NCBI GenBank assembly: GCA_026713145.1
Contig: JAPOPA010000093.1
Location: forward strand, 1 to 43,750
Source: Chloroflexota bacterium
GTDB taxonomy: Bacteria; Chloroflexota; Dehalococcoidia; Lucifugimonadales; VXLM01
DNA: 43,750 bases
Direction: 5' to 3'
The notes below the pieces were generated by a model, which was not told the DNA's origin, made no database searches, and was given only the letters and a program-made list of their open reading frames with translations. Each line of letters starts with the position of its first letter. The first letter of the stretch is position 1. The position numbers and the translations under genes are program-made. This document shows positions 16,667 through 24,032 of this stretch, in pieces.

Positions 16667-16783
16667 GGCGTGCCCTTTCGGGGTAGGGTCGTTGGTGCGC
16701 TATTGTAGAGTGTTCCGTAAATGGGTGGCAAACAGCTGCTGGGAGGGATGCTCTTAGCTGCAAAAGAATGGCACGTGGCCAGG

Positions 16784-16813
16784 TTGTGCAAGGACAGTGC
16801 CGGTTGGTAGAAT
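16784..16813 (+). promoter_or_regulatory. Promoter of tRNA-Gly
   Basis: TTGTGC and TAGAAT are spaced 18 bases apart, placing the RNA start about four bases before the mature tRNA. Confidence 0.6.
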
Positions 16814-16823
16814 CGAAACGAGG

Positions 16824-16898
16824 GCGGGCGTAACTCAGTGGCAGAGTGTCTGCTTCCCAAGCAGAAAGTCGGGGGTTCGAATCCCCTCGCCCGCTCCA
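16824..16898 (+). tRNA. tRNA-Gly (anticodon CCC), CCA encoded
   Basis: Acceptor GCGGGCG (16824-16830) pairs perfectly with CGCCCGC (16888-16894). D-arm ACTC/GAGT. The anticodon stem TCTGC/GCAGA encloses the loop TTCCCAA, anticodon CCC, which reads GGG. The T-arm has the loop TTCGAAT. The discriminator is T at 16895 and the CCA follows at 16896-16898. The last 21 bases recur at 17734-17754. Confidence 0.95.
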
Positions 16899-17084
16899 AG
16901 TGAGCAGTTCAGAGAATGACTGCGCGAAGACGCGCGATCTGAGCGCTCAGCTCAGGAGAGGGAACAGTGGGAGGCATGGGACCGTCGGTGCTTGGAATCA
17001 GAGTGTCGAGCGTTTGACGAGTCGCCGCACGGCGCCGATTCGCAAGATTGATGAGGAGTCACCTGAGCAAGCGCGGAGGACGAT

Positions 17085-17333
17085 ATGACGACCAAAGACA
17101 GTCTCAAAGACTTGATCGATCAACTCCCCGATGAAGAACTACACACGGCCAAGCGCTTCATTGAGTACCTACGAGACGCAGGCTCTCCCTTGCTGGATGT
17201 CCTGCTTGAAGCGCCGGAAGAAACTGATGAGTTGAACGAAGAGGCCGACGCCGCACTGCGAGAAGCGGAGTTGGAAGTCAAGGCAGGAGATGTTGTGACT
17301 CACGCGGAGTTGAAGCGTGAGTTGAGCCTGTGA
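17085..17333 (+). CDS. Antitoxin of a RelE/ParE-type pair
   Basis: An 82-residue, strongly acidic protein. Its first half (KDLIDQLPDEELHTAKRFIEYL) is the kind of helical dimerisation segment seen in small RelB-like and DUF2281-like antitoxins. The C-terminal half (EEADAALREAELEVKAGDVV, then HAELKRELSL) would wrap the toxin. It is the first gene of a coupled pair: the GTG of the toxin overlaps its TGA. It should bind and inhibit the toxin and may autoregulate the operon, though no clear DNA-binding motif is visible. It lies inside the repeat-bounded tRNA-Gly island. Confidence 0.78.
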   Translation: MTTKDSLKDLIDQLPDEELHTAKRFIEYLRDAGSPLLDVLLEAPEETDELNEEADAALREAELEVKAGDVVTHAELKRELSL

Positions 17334-17587
17334 CTTGGAAGCTCGTCTATTCGAAGCGGGCTCGAAGGAGTATTCGTCGATTCGACTCGGCGACATCCAG
17401 ACGCATCGTTACCGGGTTGGAACGCCTGACAGCTACCGGACATGGAGATGTAGCTCGGGTTCGGGGTGACTCCACAAGGTGGAGGCTGCGAATTGGAAGT
17501 TGGCGAGTGTTCTTTACTTACGAGGCTAAGGAGCGCACTATATTTGTGCTTGACGTTCAACATCGTCGAGAGGCGTATAGAAGATAG
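17330..17587 (+). CDS. RelE/ParE superfamily toxin
   Basis: An 85-residue basic protein with the RelE/ParE fold pattern: WKLVYSKRARRSIRRFD at the start, then RLTATGHGDVARVRGDSTRW, RLRIGSWRVFFTYEAKERTI and a C-terminal VQHRREAYRR. The central RxRxGxWRVxF strand and the final His-Arg-x-x-Ala-Tyr are RelE-type features, which favours ribosome-dependent mRNA cleavage over gyrase poisoning. It starts with GTG in a GTGA overlap with the antitoxin stop. Confidence 0.85.
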   Translation: MTWKLVYSKRARRSIRRFDSATSRRIVTGLERLTATGHGDVARVRGDSTRWRLRIGSWRVFFTYEAKERTIFVLDVQHRREAYRR

Positions 17588-17733
17588 AATGACCTTGGGG
17601 TGACGCAGGACGAGGGGCTTGCATACTGCTCATGAACCCCATATTCGTGTCGATTGGGAAATCATCCCGTGGCAACAAACGTGGTATTCCGAGGATTGAA
17701 CAAGAGACTGTAACTACGGTATTGGCATAAATC

Positions 17734-17754
17734 CGAATCCCCTCGCCCGCTCCA
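17734..17754 (+). repeat. Right direct repeat (att-like) copy of the tRNA-Gly 3' end
   Basis: 21 bases identical to tRNA-Gly positions 16878-16898. Identity stops exactly at both ends, and there is no remaining tRNA 5' part, so this is not a second tRNA gene. Confidence 0.85.
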
Positions 17755-17790
17755 GAGACCTCCTCCAAGTCCGCGTACTCGCTCGCGAGC

Positions 17791-19098
17791 CTACAGACCG
17801 TTTTCCGGCGGCATCTGACGAATGGCGGCGAGGGACTCGTCCGAACCGCGTTCCACTCGTTCCCCTGCCAGGAAGACATCCTCCACATTCCAGAGGTTGC
17901 GTATGTCTGCCGTTGGGTCGCCATCGAGAATAAGAAGGTCGGCCTCCTTGCCGGGTTCGAGGGTTCCAACCTTGTCGTCCATGTCGAGGGAGCGGGCGGC
18001 ATCGCCGGTCACCGAGTAGACACCCTGCTCATTGGAGTAGCCGGACATGACCAGGCACTCGGTCTCATAGGCCGTATTGCCGAGCATGTAGTTGCCCCAT
18101 GAAGAGTCGGAGCCGGTAATGACCTTCGCGCCCATCTCGATGAGCCGCCGACTGTGGTCGATGCGCACGTCGAACTCCCGAAGCTCATCGTCGAGCTCGG
18201 CCTGCTGCTGAGCGGTAAATCCTTCCTTCTCCTTGCGGTGCTGGAGGGTCCAAATGCGTGCGCGGAACACGTGGAGGGTGGGATTAACGTAGGCTCCCTG
18301 GCGAACGATGCGTTCTGCCACCGCTTCGTCGAAGTAGTTCGTGCCGTCCGCGCGTTTGAAGACGCAGTGGATGATCATATCCACCTCTGCTTCGAGGGAG
18401 TTGGCGATGCCCTGCGTCGAAAGGCAGTGCGCAGCTGTGGGCTTGCCGAACTTGTGAGCCTCGTCGGTGATGGCGAGAAGCTCGTCGACGTTGAAGGACG
18501 GTCGCATCGTGAACGATGTCCCGGTGCTGCCGCCGGTCGCCGTGATCTTGATGTAGTCCGCGCCCTCCTTGATGAGTTGCCGCGTCATGGCGCGGGCCTC
18601 ATTCGGACCGGTCACCTCGGAGCCGAAGTAGCCCATGTGGCCGCCTATTATGGATACGGGCCGCCCGCACAGGTGCATTCGAGGACCGACAGTCAATCCG
18701 TCGTTTACGGCGTCGCGGAGGCGGAACATCGTCATATTCTTCGGGCCGTTCTCACGGATGGTGGTGACGCCGGAGAACAGTGCCTTGCGAGCGTTCCTAG
18801 CGGCCTGGACGGTCAGGACTTCGTCGGGGTAGGTGGCGACTTCGTCGCCGACGCGCCCGTCGCCGAAGCCCACGTGGTGGGTATGAGCATCCACCATGCC
18901 GGGCATCAGGGTCTTGTCGGGGTAGTCGAAAGTCTCTACCGGAGCGCCCTCCGGTGCTCTCACCTCGCCCTGCCTGCCGACGGCGACGATCTTGGAGCCC
19001 TGCACGAGGACCGCGCCGGAGGGTTCGGAGGGACCGCCACGTCCGTCGACAAGCTTACCTGCGTGTATGAGCTTGAAATTGGCGACGTGATGCTGCAT
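17791..19098 (-). CDS. Amidohydrolase family metal-dependent hydrolase
   Basis: A 435-residue amidohydrolase. The N-terminal metal site HxH is at about residues 72-74 (MVDAHTHHVGFGDG). Further metal or catalytic blocks are KITATGGSTGTS, TAAHCLSTQG and ITGSDSS. It is nearest to imidazolonepropionase- and prolidase-like cyclic amidohydrolases. The substrate is unknown. The N-terminal 60 residues and the end (LEPGKEADLLILDGDPTADI) form the usual small beta domain. I use the ATG at 19098; the track start at 19317 overlaps the upstream PH-domain gene and adds 73 residues of unrelated low-complexity sequence. The two genes are 28 bases apart on the same strand. Confidence 0.88.
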   Translation of the reverse strand: MQHHVANFKLIHAGKLVDGRGGPSEPSGAVLVQGSKIVAVGRQGEVRAPEGAPVETFDYPDKTLMPGMVDAHTHHVGFGDGRVGDEVATYPDEVLTVQAARNARKALFSGVTTIRENGPKNMTMFRLRDAVNDGLTVGPRMHLCGRPVSIIGGHMGYFGSEVTGPNEARAMTRQLIKEGADYIKITATGGSTGTSFTMRPSFNVDELLAITDEAHKFGKPTAAHCLSTQGIANSLEAEVDMIIHCVFKRADGTNYFDEAVAERIVRQGAYVNPTLHVFRARIWTLQHRKEKEGFTAQQQAELDDELREFDVRIDHSRRLIEMGAKVITGSDSSWGNYMLGNTAYETECLVMSGYSNEQGVYSVTGDAARSLDMDDKVGTLEPGKEADLLILDGDPTADIRNLWNVEDVFLAGERVERGSDESLAAIRQMPPENGL

Positions 19099-19126
19099 TA
19101 CGACGAGAGCCTCGCCATTTTGGGAA

Positions 19127-19669
19127 TTAGCTCTTTTCTTCGTCCCCCGCAGGCTCGTCACCGGCGCCCTCTTCGGGCATGTCCTCTGATGCACTGCCGC
19201 CCATGTGCTTCTGGAAGTAACCGGCAATGTCCATCTGGGCGGGAACGTAGACGAGGGTGGCAATTGCCCCGTTTTCGAGCATGATGTCGACGTGCTGGAA
19301 TCCCAGCGCCCTGCCAAACATGCCGAACCGGGTCCGAGTTTCTTTGAGTCGACTGAAGGGGATCAGGTACCGGCGTGTCTGCATGATTCCGCCGCGCTGG
19401 TAGATCAGCGCGTCTTCCGTGAGGTAGTACCTCGTACGCCGCCAGTGCCAGTACTTCGGTATGAGGATAACGACCGCGAGAACTGCAGGTGTGAAGGGAT
19501 CGGGGAAGATGCCAAACACGAAGATGATCAGGACGATGGCGAGCAGCCACCACGACGACCAGAGCCAAGCGTACTGGACTTGAGCGACTTCGATGGCGTC
19601 GTCGGGGACTTCCGGTTCTTGGGGCCGCTGGGGCTGCTGTGGTTGCTGCGGCTGTTCTTCGGTGTTCAT
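19127..19669 (-). CDS. PH-domain (bPH2/YdbS-like) membrane protein
   Basis: A 180-residue protein. It has a Gln/Pro-rich N-terminal tail, two membrane segments (about residues 35-75: WWLLAIVLIIFVFGIFP and AVLAVVILIPKY), then a bacterial PH domain. In that domain YYLTEDALIYQRGG and IPFSRLKETRTRFGMFGRALGF are diagnostic. The C-terminal 20 residues are acidic. The role of such proteins is mostly unknown. The start at 19669 follows a GGAGG site; the track start at 19690 adds seven residues upstream of it. Confidence 0.82.
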   Translation of the reverse strand: MNTEEQPQQPQQPQRPQEPEVPDDAIEVAQVQYAWLWSSWWLLAIVLIIFVFGIFPDPFTPAVLAVVILIPKYWHWRRTRYYLTEDALIYQRGGIMQTRRYLIPFSRLKETRTRFGMFGRALGFQHVDIMLENGAIATLVYVPAQMDIAGYFQKHMGGSASEDMPEEGAGDEPAGDEEKS

Positions 19670-19754
19670 CCAAACCTCCGTTGCCGACAAAGGGTATCTT
19701 GTTTAGCGGGGATAGGTAAAGTGTGTCCAGGAAGGTGGAGTAAGAGGCCGACCC

Positions 19755-19783
19755 TTCAAATGCCGTACGGATTGTTCTATAAT
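19755..19783 (+). promoter_or_regulatory. Promoter for the small Tat-signal gene
   Basis: TTCAAA and a perfect TATAAT are spaced 17 bases apart. RNA would start near 19790, about 28 bases ahead of the ATG at 19818. Confidence 0.7.
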
Positions 19784-19817
19784 GTCGGTCAGAACACACA
19801 GGGAGCTAAGTACGAAC

Positions 19818-20018
19818 ATGGCCAACCGGGACGAAGGCGACGGCGGAGTTTCCAGAAGAGGGTTCCTGAAGGGCGCCTTAATCGGCTTGGGAAGCGGGGC
19901 CGCTATGTTGACCATCATGGCTGGGCGCGGGCTGCTCGCCCGAAGACGCAAAGTAGTCGCGGAGTTCCCGGACGATTCCATCTACGCTCCCGCCAAGAAC
20001 CGGCACGACCGCGCTTAA
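19818..20018 (+). CDS. Small twin-arginine signal protein
   Basis: A 66-residue protein, nearly all targeting signal: SRRGFLKGALIGLGSGAAML is a Tat motif (SRRxFLK) plus hydrophobic core. It is followed by RRRKVVAEFPDDSIYAPAK. Short Tat-signal proteins of this layout occur next to formate dehydrogenase genes in many bacteria, but no dehydrogenase is seen here. It could tether or chaperone a partner across the membrane. I start at the ATG at 19818; the track ATG at 19782 lies within the -10 box. Function unknown. Confidence 0.7.
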   Translation: MANRDEGDGGVSRRGFLKGALIGLGSGAAMLTIMAGRGLLARRRKVVAEFPDDSIYAPAKNRHDRA

Positions 20019-20340
20019 GTTCTCTGGCCACGCCCCCTCTTAATTCCTCTTCCATCTCGTCGCGGAATTCCCGCTCTTGTGCGTCACTTGCCGAGTCTCC
20101 GTAACGCTGTCACATACGAATTCCGACTCTTGGAATCCTGCCTCAACGGACTTTCGTATAACCTATCGTGCGGGACAACGTTAGGTGAATAGGCAAAGGC
20201 GCTCCGAAACCAAATGTAGTTGCCATGATATGTGTGCCGTTGATATATGATAGCTTGGCTGAGGTAGCCCCAAACGGCTCAGGTGTGCCGACACGGCAAG
20301 CGACGGCCGGTTGGCGAGGACCGCGGAGACAGGGTTCTCG
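20019..20340. other. Intergenic gap upstream of the BrkB-like gene
   Basis: A 322-base gap. The right part holds the promoter at 20220-20249. The left part is AT-poor and has an open minus-strand frame with an acidic translation, but no start site or family match, so I do not call it. No RNA gene seen. Confidence 0.5.
20220..20249 (+). promoter_or_regulatory. Promoter for the BrkB-like gene
   Basis: TTGCCA and TATATG are spaced 18 bases apart. RNA would start near 20256, leaving about 85 bases of leader before the ATG at 20341. Confidence 0.5.
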
Positions 20341-22128
20341 ATGATGGAACTGGGAAGGATCGGGCGACAAGTCCGCACAATGCTCATCGGCTCCGCGCCG
20401 AACGACGAGCGGAAGAGCGGCCTCTGGAACTATAGAGTCCGGGCCGCTTCCCAGCTTGCGCTTCGCAATTCGACCGGAAACGGGAAGAGAGCCGGTCAAG
20501 TGGCCCGCGAAGCCGTCCGCGGCGCGATAGGGGCATTCACGGAGATCGGCGTCGAGGCGGGCGGCATCGCGAGGGACGCAGTAATTGGCGTGGTGCAGGG
20601 CGCCTCCGGGTCCTCTAAGCCCGTGACACCGCTAATCAGTGAAGCCGTGGAGGGGGCGATCCGCGGCTCCCTCGAAATGGGTGTAGACATCCAGACTGCG
20701 GGGACGGACGCGGTCGAGGGTGCCATCGAGGGCGCGGTCTTCGTCGGAGTGGAGACGAACAAGGCGGTTTCCGAAGCGTCATACAGCGCCTTTGAAGCGA
20801 TCACTCAGATCGGCGTAGACGTGGGAAGCGCGGCGAAGGCGGCCATCGTTGGGGTCATTACCGGCGTGTCGGCAACGGGAGGGAATGTACCCCAGGCAGC
20901 GCGTGACACGGCCAAGCTTCTTATGGACAACGTGTCGGGAGACGCATCACAACTGGCGTATGTGGCCCAGAGCTTGGTGGAGGGCGCGCTGGAAGTGCAG
21001 AACGTCGATCACCTCCTTACGGTCAGGTATGTTGGGAAGACAGCCGAAGGGGCTATTGACGGCGCGTACGATGTAAGCGAGGAAGTGGGAGAAGAGGTAC
21101 GACTCGCGATTGCCGCCATGCTGGAAGATCCGCGGGTGCACGTGGGTCCGGCTACAGGTCCACTACTGCAAGACCTCGCCGAGCGCGTTGCCGTTTATCA
21201 CCCCCAGGGGCCGTTGGCGTGGAGAATCAAGGCGCTCTGGTATGCCGGATGGTCACTTGTGAGAACCGGGGGCATCGACCTGGCTGCGTCATTGGGTTTC
21301 TTCACCTTGCTTTCATTCTTCCCGCTGGTAGCGATTATCATCCTGATCTTCTCAACTTATGCCGATCCCGCGACAATCAAGGACGAACTCTCCCACGTAT
21401 TTCTCTTCTTCTTCCCCGCGTCGGGAGATTTCTTTAACAATTCCGTCGGCTACTTGTTCAGCTCTCGCGCCGCGGCCAGTATCGTGGCTATCGTCGGCAT
21501 TTTGATCGGGGCGAACGGGCTCTTCATGGCGGCCAACCGGTCCGTCAACCGTATATTCGGGGCGGAACCACGCAGGCTCGTCAGCACAACGGTACTGCAG
21601 GTCGCGTTGACCATCGGCATCATGTTGCTCTTTCTGACCTCGATAGGGCTGACGGTCGTGTTTCAAATCGCCTTGAGCGTTAGCTCCACACTCCCGTTCG
21701 TCAGCTGGCCGGTTAACCGCGCTGTCCTCATCGTGACCGAATTGACCTCGGGTGTCTTGCCCATATTCATGACGATGTTGGCGTTCGGAATCGTCTACCG
21801 GGCGTTGCCGAACACGCACGTGCCCTGGCGAGACGCCACCTTTGGCGCCATCATTGCGGTCGTGCTGTTCGAGATTGGCAAGCACCTCTTCTTCTGGTTC
21901 GGCAACATTACAGGCCAGCAGAACCTCATCTACCTGCCGTTTTCCTCCGTCGTCCTGCTGCTGATATGGGCGTTCATCGGGGGAATCATCTTTCTGTTCG
22001 GGGCCAGCATCACCAACGAAGCATCAAACAACAGGCCGAAGGGAATCGGCGAAATTCGGTCGGCATCCAAGTCCGATCGAGAGGCCGACAGCCATTCCGC
22101 GTCGTTCCGTTCGGCCAGTTTCCGTTGA
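20341..22128 (+). CDS. YihY/BrkB-family membrane protein with N-terminal 22-residue repeats
   Basis: A 595-residue protein. Residues about 300-560 are a YihY/BrkB domain: six membrane segments, with the family landmarks LAASLGFFTLLSFFPLVAII, ANGLFMAANRSVNRIFG and LPNTHVPWRDATFGAI. Family members are inner-membrane proteins of uncertain function (not RNase BN). Residues 58-189 are six tandem repeats of exactly 22 residues, for example AVRGAIGAFTEIGVEAGGIARD and AVEGAIRGSLEMGVDIQTAGTD. A helical linker follows. Usual family members are about 270-420 residues, so the first 300 residues are an addition. I start at ATG 20341, not the TTG at 20311. The end has a low-complexity Ser/Arg tail. Confidence 0.85.
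   Translation: MMELGRIGRQVRTMLIGSAPNDERKSGLWNYRVRAASQLALRNSTGNGKRAGQVAREAVRGAIGAFTEIGVEAGGIARDAVIGVVQGASGSSKPVTPLISEAVEGAIRGSLEMGVDIQTAGTDAVEGAIEGAVFVGVETNKAVSEASYSAFEAITQIGVDVGSAAKAAIVGVITGVSATGGNVPQAARDTAKLLMDNVSGDASQLAYVAQSLVEGALEVQNVDHLLTVRYVGKTAEGAIDGAYDVSEEVGEEVRLAIAAMLEDPRVHVGPATGPLLQDLAERVAVYHPQGPLAWRIKALWYAGWSLVRTGGIDLAASLGFFTLLSFFPLVAIIILIFSTYADPATIKDELSHVFLFFFPASGDFFNNSVGYLFSSRAAASIVAIVGILIGANGLFMAANRSVNRIFGAEPRRLVSTTVLQVALTIGIMLLFLTSIGLTVVFQIALSVSSTLPFVSWPVNRAVLIVTELTSGVLPIFMTMLAFGIVYRALPNTHVPWRDATFGAIIAVVLFEIGKHLFFWFGNITGQQNLIYLPFSSVVLLLIWAFIGGIIFLFGASITNEASNNRPKGIGEIRSASKSDREADSHSASFRSASFR
20512..20907 (+). repeat. Six in-frame 66-base repeats encoding 22-residue units
   Basis: Units start AVRGAI, AVIGVV, AVEGAI, AVEGAI, ASYSAF and AIVGVI, each 22 residues with no insertions. 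Units 2 and 6 are a distinct subtype (VIGVVQGASG and IVGVITGVSA), hinting at a longer three- to four-unit period. DNA identity between units is low, so the repeat is old. Confidence 0.8.
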
Positions 22129-22154
22129 CAGTGGCCGAACCATTCATGTAGAAT
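22125..22154 (+). promoter_or_regulatory. Strong promoter for the korAB leader
   Basis: Perfect TTGACA and TAGAAT spaced 18 bases apart, overlapping the last codons of the BrkB-like gene. RNA would start near 22161, 141 bases upstream of korA. Confidence 0.8.
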
Positions 22155-22160
22155 TCCGTT

Positions 22161-22240
22161 GAAATCGGTATGAGTTTTTGGACTCCATCCTGTACGTAAT
22201 TGACGCCCCGCGGCAGAGACCGATGCGCGGGGTTTTTTTT
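22161..22240 (+). ncRNA. Terminated 80-base leader or small RNA ahead of korA
   Basis: Between the promoter at 22125-22154 and korA a transcript of about 80 bases would end at the intrinsic terminator 22206-22240. The upstream half (ATCGGTATGAGTTTTTGGAC) is not a riboswitch class I recognise. It may be a small RNA, an attenuator, or simply the terminator of the upstream gene. Confidence 0.4.
22206..22240 (+). terminator. Rho-independent terminator
   Basis: CCCCGCG (22206-22212) and CGCGGGG (22226-22232) are followed by eight T. It lies between the BrkB-like gene and korA. Confidence 0.9.
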
Positions 22241-22301
22241 CGGTTTCGCTTCACTTGCGAACACCTTGGTGCGGGAGAGCGCCGTCTGAAAGGGGCACGA
22301 G

Positions 22302-24032
22302 TTGCAGACGACAGACTTTAGGATACGAATCGCTGGCGAGGGTGGACAGGGACTCCTGTCGGTCGCCGAGGGCTTCGCCTCCGCAAACGTGCAGGCCGGA
22401 TACCACGCGCAGACATTCGCGACGTTCCCTTCCCAGATCACGGGCGGCCCGACGTGGTTCCAAGTTCGTATATCCACCGAGCCGATTCTCAGTCGCGGTG
22501 ACCAGCTCGACGTACTCGTCGCCTTCAACGAGCACGCCTACGAAGCTCACAAAGACGAGGTCCGCGAGGGCGGCGTCGTGGTCTACGATTCGAAGGCGTT
22601 CCAGATGGAAGACAACGGGTCGAGCCTCGGCGTTCCCTTCGATCAGCTGGGTAGGTCGACGGGCAACCCAAGGGCGGCGAACATGGTCGTTATGGGGATG
22701 CTCGCTGGCCTCATGAACATGCCTCAGTCGATTCTCGAAGAGTTCGTCAAGCAGCGCTGGGGTAACGTCGAGCGCTACGGCGAAAAGACGGTGCCGCAGA
22801 ACATCCACGGCCTCACCCTCGGCCGCGAAGAGGCTATCAAGAGCGGCTACAACCTGGGGGAGCTTGCTCCGCCCGAAAAGCCGGACTACGACCAGATTTT
22901 CCTGAACGGCAACGAGGCCGTCTGCCTGGGGGCCGTACATGCGGGACTCAACTTCTACGTTGGCTACCCGATCTCGCCCGCTACGACGATTCTCGTCTGG
23001 ATGGAGCAGTGGCTGGCCGGCGAGGAGAAGACCGCCTACCAGGTGTCCTCGGAGATCGAGGCCATCAACGCGATAGTCGGAGGGGGATACGCCGGCAAGA
23101 AGGCGATGACCGCCACCGCCGGTCCGGGCTTCTCGCTGATGAGCGAGGGGCTGGGGTTCGCGTGGATGGCGGAGATCCCGCTCGTCGTCTGCGACGTGCA
23201 GCGCGGGGGCCCGGCCACTGGCCTGCCGACGAAGACGGAGCAGTCGGACTTCTTTGCGGCGATGCATCCGGCGCACGGCGATGTGAGCCTCCCCATAATC
23301 GCCCCGGGATCGGTCGAGGAGTGCTTCTATGCCGCCGTAGAGGCCTTCAACTGGGCCGAGAGGTACCAGGGGCCTGTTATCATTTTGAGCGAGCATTCTC
23401 TGTCGGAACGCAAGCAGAACGTTCGCAAGCCGGACCTGGATGCCGTGCCCATCGAGAACCGCACGGTGTACCACGGCGCAAATGGGACGAACGGTTACCA
23501 TCGCTACGAGCCGCGAGAGCTCTCCCCGATGCCTCTCCCAGGCGGCCCCGGAAGCTATGTCGCCAACGCGAGCGAGCATGACGGCATGGGCGACACCACC
23601 CACCTCCCGGAACGACACATTCAGATGACGGAGCGCCGCTTCGGCAAGCTGAAGCTGCTGGAGACCGGCACTTACGAGTCCGACAACACGGCCGCCTCAG
23701 TAGCCGTGATGCCATGGGGTGGATCGAAGGGACCCACCCGCGAGGTGTGGCAGCGAATGACCGAAACTGGAACGGCGGACAATCTGGCCTGGTACTACAC
23801 CATGTACCTGAACCCGCTGCCGCCCGCCCTGCTGGACGAACTCAGGGAGAAGGAATTGGTCATCGTGCCTGAGCTCAACTACCAGGGCCAGTTCTCATCG
23901 CATCTTCGGTCTCTGGGCGTCAGGGCTGAGTCGATTACGCAGTACACTGGCCTGCCGTTTGCGATTGGAGACTTGACTGAAAGAATCGAAGAGCGGATCG
24001 GCGTTGGCCGGAAGGAGGGGGTCGCGGTATGA
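22302..24032 (+). CDS. korA: 2-oxoacid:ferredoxin oxidoreductase, fused gamma-alpha subunit
   Basis: A 576-residue subunit. Residues 1-190 are the gamma domain (IAGEGGQGLLSVAEG, binding CoA/TPP parts). From about 200 comes the alpha pyrimidine domain (GNEAVCLGAVHAGLNFYVGYPISPATTI), then domain II and III segments. With the beta subunit it oxidatively decarboxylates a 2-oxoacid to acyl-CoA and passes electrons to ferredoxin, reversibly. Substrate could be 2-oxoglutarate or branched-chain oxoacids; sequence alone does not decide. It starts with TTG behind AAGGGG. The ATGA overlap couples it to korB. No ferredoxin (delta) subunit is seen. Confidence 0.9.
   Translation: MQTTDFRIRIAGEGGQGLLSVAEGFASANVQAGYHAQTFATFPSQITGGPTWFQVRISTEPILSRGDQLDVLVAFNEHAYEAHKDEVREGGVVVYDSKAFQMEDNGSSLGVPFDQLGRSTGNPRAANMVVMGMLAGLMNMPQSILEEFVKQRWGNVERYGEKTVPQNIHGLTLGREEAIKSGYNLGELAPPEKPDYDQIFLNGNEAVCLGAVHAGLNFYVGYPISPATTILVWMEQWLAGEEKTAYQVSSEIEAINAIVGGGYAGKKAMTATAGPGFSLMSEGLGFAWMAEIPLVVCDVQRGGPATGLPTKTEQSDFFAAMHPAHGDVSLPIIAPGSVEECFYAAVEAFNWAERYQGPVIILSEHSLSERKQNVRKPDLDAVPIENRTVYHGANGTNGYHRYEPRELSPMPLPGGPGSYVANASEHDGMGDTTHLPERHIQMTERRFGKLKLLETGTYESDNTAASVAVMPWGGSKGPTREVWQRMTETGTADNLAWYYTMYLNPLPPALLDELREKELVIVPELNYQGQFSSHLRSLGVRAESITQYTGLPFAIGDLTERIEERIGVGRKEGVAV

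Larger units (their letters stand above)
16878..17754 (+). mobile_element. Putative mini-island at tRNA-Gly bounded by 21-bp direct repeats
   Basis: CGAATCCCCTCGCCCGCTCCA at 16878-16898 (tRNA 3' end) recurs exactly at 17734-17754. This is the footprint of site-specific integration into a tRNA gene. The 835 bases between the copies hold only a toxin-antitoxin pair and no integrase. The element is either a deletion remnant of a larger island or a cassette moved in trans. The stretch 16899-17084 between the tRNA and the antitoxin, and 17588-17733 after the toxin, show no further gene. Confidence 0.65.

Noticed and set aside
16663-16899. Minus-strand ORF MERARGFEPPTFCLGSRHSA
   Set aside because: Antisense of tRNA-Gly.
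17734-17754. Second tRNA-Gly gene
   Set aside because: Only the 3' 21 bases are present; no acceptor 5' strand, D-arm or anticodon arm.
18154-19284. 376-codon plus-strand ORF
   Set aside because: Shadow of the amidohydrolase, which has clear metal-binding motifs on the other strand.
19205-20104. 299-codon plus-strand ORF
   Set aside because: Runs antisense through the PH-domain gene and overlaps the Tat gene in another frame.
22251-23618. 455-codon minus-strand ORF
   Set aside because: Antisense shadow of korA; high GC at third positions opens the frame.
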